Below are positions 53,308 through 61,462 of a DNA stretch of 64,000 nt, piece after piece. Under the pieces are notes generated by a model. The model was not told where the DNA came from and did not search any database. It saw nothing but the letters and a program-made list of their open reading frames with translations. The position numbers and the translations under genes were made by a program. Each line of letters opens with the position of its first letter. The first letter of the stretch is position 1. Origin of the DNA: Aquiluna sp. (GTDB lineage Bacteria > Actinomycetota > Actinomycetes > Actinomycetales > Microbacteriaceae); contig JAGYIJ010000002.1 of NCBI GenBank assembly GCA_018402685.1, forward strand, positions 310,001-374,000, in the 5' to 3' direction.

Positions 53308-53430
53308 GTTCTCCTCTTAGTCGGTTGGCCTCGGCGCCACCTTAGGTGAAACCACTACGGCACGAATTTGTTCGTCCTACACGCCGACCAGGCTTCCCGG
53401 CACTCCGATCGCTAGCTTATCAAAAGGCCG
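53308..53430 (-). promoter_or_regulatory. Structured 5' leader of the mrp operon
   Basis: Within about 120 bases are CCGGGAAGCCTGG (53388-53400), ACGAACAAATTCGT (53362-53375) and CACCTAAGGTG (53338-53348), each able to form a hairpin. GGTCGG (53384-53389) can also pair with CCGACT (53319-53324) and the adjoining CCT with AGG of the leader-ORF SD, giving a possible SD-sequestering helix. No known riboswitch consensus was recognised. Confidence 0.4.
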
Positions 53431-53524
53431 CGAAGTGGAACCTAAGCAAACGTCTCAGCACAAGCCTGTGGCAAGTTGGCAGTTCAAGCTTTTCTTGGTT
53501 GGGGGCCCGTTTTTCCTAATCTCT

Positions 53525-53736
53525 TTGACAAAGTGGTCCTAGGTGTTTTCGGATAACTCCCCTAGGCTCCTATTGAGTAAGTGATTAGTCACTTCCTTGC
53601 GTCGTAGAACGACCCCCACTACCCAGTGGTGAAATTTTCCTTCGGCGAACGAATACATCAGATAGATGTCTTCGCCATCTGCCCAAAAACTTGGGCTCAA
53701 AAGTGATGCAAACCATCACATGAAAGCAATTCACTT
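53525..53736 (+). promoter_or_regulatory. Long hairpin-rich 5' leader of the DEAD-box gene
   Basis: A perfect -35 box TTGACA (53525-53530) lies 207 bp before the ATG, with only an imperfect -10 (GATAAC, 21 bp on). Downstream are four small hairpins: GTGA-TTAG-TCAC (53581-53592), GTCG-TAGAA-CGAC (53601-53613), CCACT-ACCC-AGTGG (53616-53629) and AGATG-TCTTCGC-CATCT (53664-53680). Long structured leaders are common for cold-induced RNA helicases. No gene seen here; the remaining gap 53431-53524 holds nothing recognisable. Confidence 0.4.
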
Positions 53737-55098
53737 ATGTCTTCAAAGACTTTTATTGATCTTGGCGTGCCCGCCAAGATTGCCGCGGTGCTTAGCGCCC
53801 AAGGCATTGATACGCCATTTCCCATCCAAATCGACTCACTGCCAGACACCCTGGCCGGTAAGGACGTTTTAGGTAGGGGTAAAACAGGTTCTGGTAAGAC
53901 TCTTGCCTTTGGTATTCCGATGGTTGCAAGGCTGGCTAGTTCTGCGAGCCACAAACAAGCTTCCAAAATGCCAAGGGGCCTAGTTCTGGCTCCAACCAGG
54001 GAGCTTGCCACCCAGATCACTAACGCTTTGGAGCCGCTGGCTAAGGCCATGAACCTCAGGGTTACGACAATCTTCGGTGGGGTTGCTCAACAAAAGCAGG
54101 TCCAAGCAATCAGAAGTGGCGTTGAGATCATCGTTGCAACTCCGGGTCGATTGGAAGACCTAATGAGACAGGGCGTTTTGAAGCTTGATGCTATTGAGAT
54201 AACGGTGCTGGATGAGGCTGACCACATGGCAGACCTTGGCTTTTTGCCCGGTGTCACAAGAATCTTGACTGCCACCCCACGGGGTGGCCAGCGCCTTTTG
54301 TTCTCCGCCACCTTGGATAACGGTGTCCAAAAGCTTGTGAACAAGTTTTTGCAAAACCAGGTCATGCACGCTGTCGATGAGGCCAATTCGCCAGTAACCC
54401 AAATGACTCACCACGTGTTTGAAGCCTCTGACGCAGAGGCAAAAAAGCAATTGGTATTTGCCTTAGCCTCAGGCACTGGCAGAAGAATCTTGTTCATGCG
54501 AACCAAACACCACGCCAAGAAACTTGCCAAGTCACTCACTCAAGCTGGGATTCCAGCAGTCGATCTGCATGGCAACCTGTCACAAAATGCCAGAGATCGC
54601 AACCTTGAAGCGTTTAGCGCTGGCAAGGCGAGAGTTTTAGTGGCTACAGACGTTGCAGCCAGGGGCGTTCACGTTGAGGGTGTAGAGCTCGTGATTCACG
54701 TCGATCCGCCTGCTGAGCACAAGGCATACCTGCACCGCTCTGGCAGAACAGCAAGGGCTGGTGCAGCGGGTGATGTTGTTACGATATCGCTCCCAGCCCA
54801 GCGTAAAGACCTATCCGATTTGCTAAAACAGGCAAAAATTTCCGTTAGACCACAGCCAGTTACTGAGCACTCAGCTGTTGTAAAGGCACTTATTGGTCAG
54901 GTTGCTGAACTTGTAAAGCCTGCCGCTGTGCAAACCCAACCCAAACGAACTGGCACATCTAACGGTCGGAATGCGCAGCGAAAGCGATCACAGAGGGAAA
55001 CTGGGACCACCCAGAGTCCGCAATCAAGACCTTCTGGTTCAAGACCTAATTCACAGGGCTCTCCAACTGGAAACCGACAGCGTCAGAATTCCAGATAG
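53737..55098 (+). CDS. DEAD-box RNA helicase
   Basis: 453 aa. Q motif FPIQIDSLP, Walker A GKTGSGKT, PTRELA, TPGRLED, DEAD (VLDEADHM), SAT (LLFSATLD), and HRSGRTARAG in the second RecA domain. The C-terminal ~70 residues are low-complexity, rich in Arg, Gln, Ser, Pro and Gly (QPKRTGTSNGRNAQRKR), suited to RNA binding. Resembles RhlE/CsdA-type helicases; likely unwinds structured RNA in cold or ribosome assembly. It has its own long leader and is followed by an inverted repeat. Confidence 0.92.
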   Translation: MSSKTFIDLGVPAKIAAVLSAQGIDTPFPIQIDSLPDTLAGKDVLGRGKTGSGKTLAFGIPMVARLASSASHKQASKMPRGLVLAPTRELATQITNALEPLAKAMNLRVTTIFGGVAQQKQVQAIRSGVEIIVATPGRLEDLMRQGVLKLDAIEITVLDEADHMADLGFLPGVTRILTATPRGGQRLLFSATLDNGVQKLVNKFLQNQVMHAVDEANSPVTQMTHHVFEASDAEAKKQLVFALASGTGRRILFMRTKHHAKKLAKSLTQAGIPAVDLHGNLSQNARDRNLEAFSAGKARVLVATDVAARGVHVEGVELVIHVDPPAEHKAYLHRSGRTARAGAAGDVVTISLPAQRKDLSDLLKQAKISVRPQPVTEHSAVVKALIGQVAELVKPAAVQTQPKRTGTSNGRNAQRKRSQRETGTTQSPQSRPSGSRPNSQGSPTGNRQRQNSR

Positions 55099-55131
55099 TT
55101 AACCCAGTAAAAAGCCAAGGATTGCTGCCAT

Positions 55132-55167
55132 CGAGACCGTCGAACCAATAAAATCTTCGAGGTCTCG
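55132..55167. repeat. Inverted repeat between convergent genes
   Basis: CGAGACC-G-TCGAA, an 11-base loop, then TTCGA-GGTCTCG: 12 paired bases with one bulge. It lies between the converging helicase and lipoprotein genes, where a terminator would be expected, but no T run follows on either strand. Confidence 0.5.
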
Positions 55168-55221
55168 TATCACTAAGGTCATGCACTAAATCACGTTGGA
55201 TTCAGCCTGCAGGGGCGGTTA

Positions 55222-57828
55222 TCACTCAACTGGCTTGAGGCTCAACGTGGCGAGTCCTCGAGTTGCAGACCTGAACAATTCGGCCGCGTAAATTGCTTGA
55301 GAGTCGTAGTCAGCGAGTTGCGCCTGGCTTAGGGTTTCACCACTCACCACGATGTAAAGCATCTCGAATTCCGTGTCGCTCTCGAGGGCTCGTTTTCCAG
55401 CAAGGCGCTCGATCTCTTCAATGGTGATGATTTCACTGCCTTCGGCCGTGAAATAGGTCCGCTCGCCGCGGTCTTCGAGATCAGAGGTGTTGAAGAACAC
55501 GGTGGTGTCCTCGATCTCGGTTGCCGGCAACAAACCCATGAAATACAGCTCGATGTCGGCAAAGCTGTCGGGGAGTCCTGCGTATCCAGAGAAGCGAGCC
55601 GCGGAATAGGCACCGGGGCCCTCGCTACGGAGCGTGGCTGGATCGAAGCCGCCCAGGTACCCGTTTACGCTCGAAACACCAAAATGTCCATCGGTCAAAT
55701 ACTGCTTTGTTCCGCTGGGGAAGACGACATCGTTGCCCCACGTGTGGGCGATTTCGTGCAGGAGTGTCTCCGTCTTCATGAAGTCCGACGAGCGGCCGAT
55801 CAAGACCGACAGGAGCTTGTTGGGCTGGCCCCAGGAATACGGTTCGGGGAATAAAAAGTCAAGGTTATAGGCGCCAGGCGTTCTTTGAACTGCATAGTTG
55901 CGTGCTGCAGAGTCCACCATTGCCAGCTCGCTCATCGGATCTCGTGGAACAAACGTGATCAAATCGAAGTTGTCCCCGAACCTCAAAATTGCCTCTTGCA
56001 CCAAGAGCATGATCCGCTGAGTTGGTTCGGATGTAAGGAACTGTTCGTACTTGTCAGGGCCGAGAGCCACGGACACCGCATGGCCTTTCGGAGAGACCTC
56101 GAAGTTCGGCGCACCAACACCGTCGGCTTGCACCAACTCTTGAAGGTCAAGCGCAATCAAATGTGCAGAGGCATCTTGAGGTGCCAGCACCCCGTTGGCC
56201 AGATACATCCAGTCCACAGCCCCCCGAAGTCCATTAGGCGAAATAGTTTGCTGTTGAAAATCCTCAGAGGTCATCGTCAGAAAATTTTCGACTTCGTCTG
56301 GATCCACGGTGCAGGACCCGATTTCCTCACAGACCGACTTGTCGGACATGGCGTCAAAGCTGAATTGGAAATCGTCAGGTAGATCGAACACTTCGGTGAC
56401 CATGGCTTCGAGACCACCATCGCCGGTGGTGAGCATTACCTTCTTCGCCTCGCTATCCACACTGAGCAGAATCTGCGATGAGTTTGCAATGTTCAGGATC
56501 CGTTCGGACACCAAGATGGTCGTGTGGCTGTCGACACGCACATCCATCGGGTAACTGTTCAGCGAGACTTCAATCTGGCATTTCAGGTTCAGTCCGAGAC
56601 CGATCCAGCCCGAAAGCCTGCCGCCTATCAGGATGTTGTTCTGATCAAAGTAATAGCGATACATCTCCCGCGTGAGATCCTCATTACCCCGTAGGGCATT
56701 CGCCCCACCCGACAAACCGGCAAGCGGATCTACCTTGGGAAATGGCTCGAACTGAATGGACGCTCCGAAGGTGAACCTTCGTTTGTCTAGCGAGCTACCA
56801 CCCAAATTCTCACCGAAGGCCAACCGCAGGTCCATCGACCGGGCCTCACTTCCGTTGCTGGCAAAGTCGAGGCGACCCCCTCGCACATACTGGGCGGGGT
56901 CAGAACTTCCCATAGGTTCGGCTGCGATGATCCGGAAATCTGTCGAGCCTTCGACATTGCTAGCGGCCAACGTGTTGCCAAAACGGTCCAGCTCGGTCTC
57001 AGCGAATGACAGGTACAGCAAGTCTTCATTGCTCGAGGACGGGACATCGGTTAGGGGTCGAGGGGTGACAATTGTGTGGGCGGAATCGTAAGAGAAAATC
57101 TTTCGGCGCTCGGCGAGCGCTGTCAGCCCAAGCTGGTAGGACTCATAACGGTCCTCGAGCTCCTCCTCAGACTGAACATAATTTCCCATCTCTACCCACC
57201 GTGGGTCATCGAGCGACATCGTCGACAACAGGTTGCTCGCCCACTCGGCGAGGTCATCGGTGATGCGAGCAATCTCGTTGGTGGTGTCAATCACTCCAGA
57301 TCGCTTATCCCAATATTCAACAGAGGTGTAATCGGCGGGCACTGAACCCCACGGGGCCATGTACATGTCCTCTGGATCCTCAGAAGCCCCCGGAAAGCTC
57401 ATGCGCTTTTCCAACGGGAGTTGAACGTAGTTGCTGGTCGCTGATACGGGGTCAGTGCTAAACGACAGCTCGCCGCGGGAAAGACCGTCTTCATCAAGGC
57501 TTATTTGCATTCCCGAAGACGCCACTGCCTCGCGGGCACTGGCAACGTTGCGAGGTCCACACCCAGTAATCGGATTAACCGAGTTAAGCGAAAACGATGA
57601 GACGATTTCTTCTGGAGTGGCGTTGGCAGGAGGTTGTCCCTCACCTTTGGGACCGTCAACGAAACCAGACCCGCTGCATGCAGTTACCAGCAGCCCCAGA
57701 GCGACAAACATGGCGAGCGACTTGAACGGGTTTGCAATCCGGCGGGAACCGACTTTGTTACTCCCGAGAATTTGTCTCATTTGTGAGAGTAACACGGGAA
57801 ATCCCCCCGCGAAACATTCGTCGCGCAT
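55222..57828 (-). CDS. Large lipoprotein with a putative zinc metallopeptidase domain
   Basis: 868 aa (852 from the alternative ATG 57780). Signal with lipobox LVTAC (Cys51, or 35 from the later start), then a Gly/Pro/Asn-rich linker, so it is an exported lipoprotein. The N-terminal two thirds show no domain I recognise. The C-terminal third has LLHEIAHTWGND (HEIAH at 691-695) and, 20 residues on, DGHFGVSSVNGYLGGFD (His715), then DIELYFMGLLP. That is a HEXXH plus downstream His layout of a zinc peptidase. Intact over 2.6 kb although most other long genes are frameshifted. Composition and the unusual content hint at horizontal origin, not proven. Confidence 0.7.
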   Translation of the reverse strand: MRDECFAGGFPVLLSQMRQILGSNKVGSRRIANPFKSLAMFVALGLLVTACSGSGFVDGPKGEGQPPANATPEEIVSSFSLNSVNPITGCGPRNVASAREAVASSGMQISLDEDGLSRGELSFSTDPVSATSNYVQLPLEKRMSFPGASEDPEDMYMAPWGSVPADYTSVEYWDKRSGVIDTTNEIARITDDLAEWASNLLSTMSLDDPRWVEMGNYVQSEEELEDRYESYQLGLTALAERRKIFSYDSAHTIVTPRPLTDVPSSSNEDLLYLSFAETELDRFGNTLAASNVEGSTDFRIIAAEPMGSSDPAQYVRGGRLDFASNGSEARSMDLRLAFGENLGGSSLDKRRFTFGASIQFEPFPKVDPLAGLSGGANALRGNEDLTREMYRYYFDQNNILIGGRLSGWIGLGLNLKCQIEVSLNSYPMDVRVDSHTTILVSERILNIANSSQILLSVDSEAKKVMLTTGDGGLEAMVTEVFDLPDDFQFSFDAMSDKSVCEEIGSCTVDPDEVENFLTMTSEDFQQQTISPNGLRGAVDWMYLANGVLAPQDASAHLIALDLQELVQADGVGAPNFEVSPKGHAVSVALGPDKYEQFLTSEPTQRIMLLVQEAILRFGDNFDLITFVPRDPMSELAMVDSAARNYAVQRTPGAYNLDFLFPEPYSWGQPNKLLSVLIGRSSDFMKTETLLHEIAHTWGNDVVFPSGTKQYLTDGHFGVSSVNGYLGGFDPATLRSEGPGAYSAARFSGYAGLPDSFADIELYFMGLLPATEIEDTTVFFNTSDLEDRGERTYFTAEGSEIITIEEIERLAGKRALESDTEFEMLYIVVSGETLSQAQLADYDSQAIYAAELFRSATRGLATLSLKPVE

Positions 57829-57986
57829 TCGCTTCTCAGGAATGTTGTGCGAAATGTCTGGTGAGAGCCAGCTGCCGCTGGTTCAGGGGTTTACAGATTG
57901 AGCCCTTCAAAATGGTGACTTCATTGAACTTCAGAGCGAAAAGTTTGTTGTCCTTGTGGGCATGCTCACACATCACGTTTCTAAAG

Positions 57987-58059
57987 CGCCCTCGGCAGGA
58001 ATCGAACCTGCGACCAAGAGATTAGAAGGCTCTTGCTCTATCCACTGAGCTACGAGGGC
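57987..58059 (-). tRNA. tRNA-Arg (TCT anticodon)
   Basis: A 73-nt cloverleaf: acceptor GCCCTCG/CGAGGGC, D-arm GCTC...GAGC, anticodon loop CTTCTAA (anticodon TCT), T-loop GTTCGATT. Discriminator G; CCA not encoded. The anticodon stem AGAGC/TCTCT has a C-T mismatch at the pair next to the loop (31-39), where G would be expected; this may be a base-call error. Confidence 0.92.
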
Positions 58060-58168
58060 TAACAGACCCATAGAGTCTACCCAACCCTTCAGTTGCGCCA
58101 AGTTCTAATGGCTAATGGACTAAATCGTCCGTCTGGCTTGTTTCAATCACAAAGCGAAAGAGGTAGTT

Positions 58169-58459
58169 ATGTGGCAAGCAGTCTGGAACGGAAACGTCAT
58201 AGCGAAATCCGATAACACTCAAGAGGTCGAGGGTAATCAGTACTTCCCAATGGAGTCGGTGAATCGCGAACTACTAACCGATTCTGCAAAGCTCACTCGC
58301 TGCTCCTGGAAGGGCGAGGCCAGCTATTTCAACATCGAGGTGGACGGTGAAGTTAACCCCGATGCCGTCTGGGTCTATCTCGACCCCAAGGAAGCAGCAA
58401 GCGAAATTGCCAACCACGTTGCCTTTGGGCGGGGTGTAGAGGTGACCAAGCTCTCCTAG
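58169..58459 (+). CDS. DUF427 family protein
   Basis: 96 aa. AVWNGNVIAKSDNTQEVEGN, YFPMESVN, CSWKGEASYFNIEV and VAFGRGVEV match DUF427, a small beta-rich family of unknown function common in actinobacteria. AGAGG five bases before the ATG. It precedes the OpuC-type operon by 19 bp on the same strand, so co-transcription is possible. Confidence 0.85.
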   Translation: MWQAVWNGNVIAKSDNTQEVEGNQYFPMESVNRELLTDSAKLTRCSWKGEASYFNIEVDGEVNPDAVWVYLDPKEAASEIANHVAFGRGVEVTKLS

Positions 58460-58477
58460 TTCGCTAGGGTCGATGAC

Positions 58478-59201
58478 TTGATTAGCTTTAGCGCGGTATC
58501 AAAAAACTACGCCGAGAACCACGCGGTGGATAGTTTCACGCTCGATATGCCCAGCCGCAAGATCACGGTTTTGATGGGTTTATCCGGGTCCGGTAAAACA
58601 ACTCTGCTGAGAATGATCAACAAGATGGTGGAGCCATCCTCTGGAACAATCACGATCGATGGCAATGACATCCAGGAGCTTGATTCGGTCAAGCTTCGAA
58701 GATCGATTGGCTACGTCCTTCAAGAAGTTGGTCTACTCCCCCACAAATCTGTTCTAGAAAATGTTTCTTTGATCGCAAAGATCTCCGGGCAAACAGACAA
58801 AGACGCTAAAGACAATGCGGCTTCAGATGCTCAAACTCGTTGGGATTGATGAGGGCTTTTTTGAACGCTACCCAAACCAACTCTCTGGCGGCCAGCAGCA
58901 GCGAGTTGGGGTTGCCAGGGCGCTAGCGATCAAGCCAAACATCCTTTTGATGGATGAACCATTTGGTGCGGTGGATCCGATTGTTCGCGAGGAGTTGCAG
59001 GATGAACTGCTGCGGATTCAAAAAGAGCTCGATCTCACCATCGTTTTAGTGACCCACGATCGCTATGAAGCGCTGAAGCTGGCGGACCAGCTTGTGGTGC
59101 TATCGGATGGCGCAAAAATTGAACAAGCGGGCTCCGTTGCCCAGTTCAAGGCAAAACCGGCAAATGATTTTGTTCGAAAGCTTCTCGGCCTAGAAAAATG
59201 A
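58478..59201 (+). CDS. OpuC-type ABC transporter ATP-binding protein, one +1 frameshift
   Basis: Glycine-betaine/choline-type importer ATPase. Walker A GLSGSGKTT, Q-loop VLQEVGLLPH, signature LSGGQQQRVGVARAL, Walker B LLMDEPFGAVDP, H-loop VTHDRYEAL. The frame breaks near 58818-58821 (one base too many in GCGGCT), restoring LQMLKLVGIDEGFF. Repaired length is 240 aa, without the CBS domains of longer OpuA/OpuC ATPases. TTG 58478 is used with AGGG upstream. ATGA overlap with the permease. Confidence 0.88.
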
Positions 59202-59834
59202 ACTGGGCCCTCAACAACCTGGAGCTGGTGCTGCAGCTGACGCTCACGCACCTAATCGTGAGCCTGATACCGCTTGCAATCGGATTTGTGATTGCTGTGC
59301 TGTTGGCCAGAGTCACCTCGAATCGCTTTGCTCCGGCAATCACCGGTTCACTAGGTGCCCTCTACGCGATTCCCTCGCTAGCGCTGTTTGTGACGCTGCC
59401 GGTGATACTTGGCACCAACTTCGTTGGCCCAACAAATGTTTTGATTGCGCTAACGATTTATGTGGTTTCGGCGATGTTCTTCTCAGCTCGCGATGCCTTT
59501 GCCGCACTTCCAAAACCAACCCTTGAGTTCGCTCAAGCCCAGGGGCTGAGTGCGATTCAGCGCTTTTTCTATGTCGAGCTGCCGCTTGCAACACCGGGGT
59601 TGATCGCCGGGAGCCAGGGTTGCAGCGGCCAGCACGATATCCATGGCTTCAATCGGAGCGGTGGTTGGCGTGCGCAACCTGGGTTATTTGTTTTTGGATG
59701 GCTTCCAGCGCAAGATCGCGGACGAGGTCCTCACTGGCCTAATTGCCATCTTCGTGATTGCCATTGCGATTGATCTTGCGCTTTGGCTTTTGGGCAGAGC
59801 GCTCACCCCGTGGCAAAGGAGAGTCAGTGTTTGA
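59198..59834 (+). CDS. OpuC-type ABC transporter permease, first subunit, one +1 frameshift
   Basis: Repaired length 211 aa, about five to six helices. LGALYAIPSLALFVTLPVILG and the EAA loop EFAQAQGLSAIQRFFYVELPLA are typical of OpuCB/OpuCD. The frame breaks at 59609-59611 (GGG for GG); repaired it reads GLIAGARVAAASTISMASIGAVVG. It overlaps the second permease, giving a heterodimeric channel. Confidence 0.87.
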
Positions 59835-60513
59835 CATTCCGGATTTCATAGGTTGGCTATTGAACCCAGAGAATTGGCAGGGCCGCTACGGCATCCCAAA
59901 CCTAATCCAAGAGCACTTGCTCTTGTCTTTCGGTGCAATCGCTCTAGCGACTTTTCTCGCTTTGCCAATTGGCATAGCAATTGGACACTTCAACCGCGGC
60001 ACAGCGCTTGTTGTTTTGCTTGGCTCGGCTTCCAGGGCAATACCGACCATGGGGCTTTTATTTGCGTTGGTAATGCTGCTTGGGGTGCAGCTTCGAGAGC
60101 TGGCAGTGGTGATAGCGCTGGTGGCAATCGCCTTTCCGCCGCTCTTGGCAGGTGCCTATGCCGGCATCAGCGCTATTGAAAAGCACATTCCCGATTCCGC
60201 CACCGCGCAGGGTCTAACACCCTGGCAACTGCTTCGCATTGTCGAGATACCGCTGGCAATGCCGGCAATCATTGGTGGTTTTCGAATCGCCTGGATTCAG
60301 GTCACCTCAACGGTGGTCCTAGCTCCGCTGGTGGGTCTTGGTGGGCTTGGCTTTGGCATCATTCAGGGCCTCGCGCTGCGAAATTTCGACCAGGTGGTGG
60401 CGAGTGCTCTATTGATTGTGCTGGTAACCGTTTTAGGAGATCAGCTCCTTGGATTTGCACAAAAAAATCAAGCGTTTAGGCTTGGACACTTATCGGGAGG
60501 GAAAAACAAATGA
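59827..60513 (+). CDS. OpuC-type ABC transporter permease, second subunit
   Basis: 228 aa from GTG 59827, which has AAGGAG five bases upstream. EHLLLSFGAIALATFLALPIGI and TAQGLTPWQLLRIVEIPLAMP (EAA loop) are quaternary-amine-transporter features. It overlaps the first permease by eight bases and the binding-protein gene by four. Intact. Confidence 0.88.
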   Translation: MFDIPDFIGWLLNPENWQGRYGIPNLIQEHLLLSFGAIALATFLALPIGIAIGHFNRGTALVVLLGSASRAIPTMGLLFALVMLLGVQLRELAVVIALVAIAFPPLLAGAYAGISAIEKHIPDSATAQGLTPWQLLRIVEIPLAMPAIIGGFRIAWIQVTSTVVLAPLVGLGGLGFGIIQGLALRNFDQVVASALLIVLVTVLGDQLLGFAQKNQAFRLGHLSGGKNK

Positions 60514-61374
60514 AAAACAAACTGAAACTAGGTCTTGCGGCGATTGCAGTGTCCACACTTGGGCTTGCTGGCTGCGCACAAACCTCCGATGCGATTGTTA
60601 TCGGATCCCAGGCTTACTACTCAAACGAGATTGTCGCCGAGGCCTACGCCCAGGCACTTGAGGAAGCCGGCTACGAGGTGGAGCGCAACTTCTCCCTGGG
60701 CCAGCGCGATGTCTATGTTCCTGCCATCTTGGAGGGCGAGGTTGACCTCTTCCCTGAGTACACCGGAAACCTGCTTCAGTACTTCAACCCAGATGCCTCC
60801 GAGACCGAGGCAAGTGCTGTCTACGACGCACTTACCAGTGCGTTGCCAGAGGGCCTGAGCGCTCTAGCGATGTCACCTGCAACCGACCAGGACTCCTACA
60901 ACGTCACTCAGGAATTCGCAGCTGCCAATAACCTCAGCTCAATTACCGACCTAGCTAACTTGGGCTCCGTCACCCTTGGTGGAGCACCCGAGCTTGCGGA
61001 GCGACCATATGGCCCAACCGGACTGCTATCGGTTTATGGCGTGAGCGTTGAGTTCTTGGCAACCGGCGACACCACGGTTGAGTCACTGGTTGCTGGCGAT
61101 GTCGACATGGCAAATGTCTACAGCGCTGACCCAAGGATCAACCAGCTAGGTCTTGTGACACTGAGCGACCCAGCGGGTCTGTTCCTCTCCTCCAACTTGG
61201 TTCCAATCGCCTCGAGCGCTTTGGACCAGGGTGCAAGGGATGCCATCAACGCGGTTTCTTTGGCCATGAGCGCCGATGACCTGGTTGCAATGAACGTCCG
61301 CAGCGTCGAGGAAGAGCTCTCCGCAGTCTCAAATCGCCGGCGACTGGCTTCGTTCAGAAGGCCTAATCAACTAA
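60510..61374 (+). CDS. OpuC/ProX-type substrate-binding lipoprotein, one +1 frameshift near the 3' end
   Basis: Lipoprotein with lipobox LAGC (Cys22). IVIGSQAYYSNEIVAEAYAQ and DLFPEYTGNLLQYF are signatures of the betaine/choline/proline-betaine binding family (OpuAC). The printed frame ends in an unrelated tail; shifting +1 near 61328 gives SQIAGDWLRSEGLIN and a stop at 61374, the normal family ending. Repaired length 287 aa. Followed by a strong terminator, closing the operon. It would bring in osmoprotectants. Confidence 0.88.
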
Positions 61375-61386
61375 CGAACTGAGAAC

Positions 61387-61419
61387 GACCCCGGTGGCAA
61401 TGGCCACCGGGGTCTTTTT
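61387..61419 (+). terminator. Rho-independent terminator of the OpuC operon
   Basis: Perfect 12-bp stem GACCCCGGTGGC/GCCACCGGGGTC with loop AATG, followed by a T run. It lies 13 bases after the binding-protein stop. Confidence 0.92.
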
Positions 61420-61462
61420 CTAATCTAAAGTTAGCTAAAGAAAGTTTTAGGGACAGATATCA

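Noticed and set aside
53254-53430. Cobalamin-type riboswitch upstream of mrpA
   Set aside because: CCGGGAAGCCTGG followed later by GACCTGCC faintly resembles cobalamin elements, but order, spacing and gene context do not fit.
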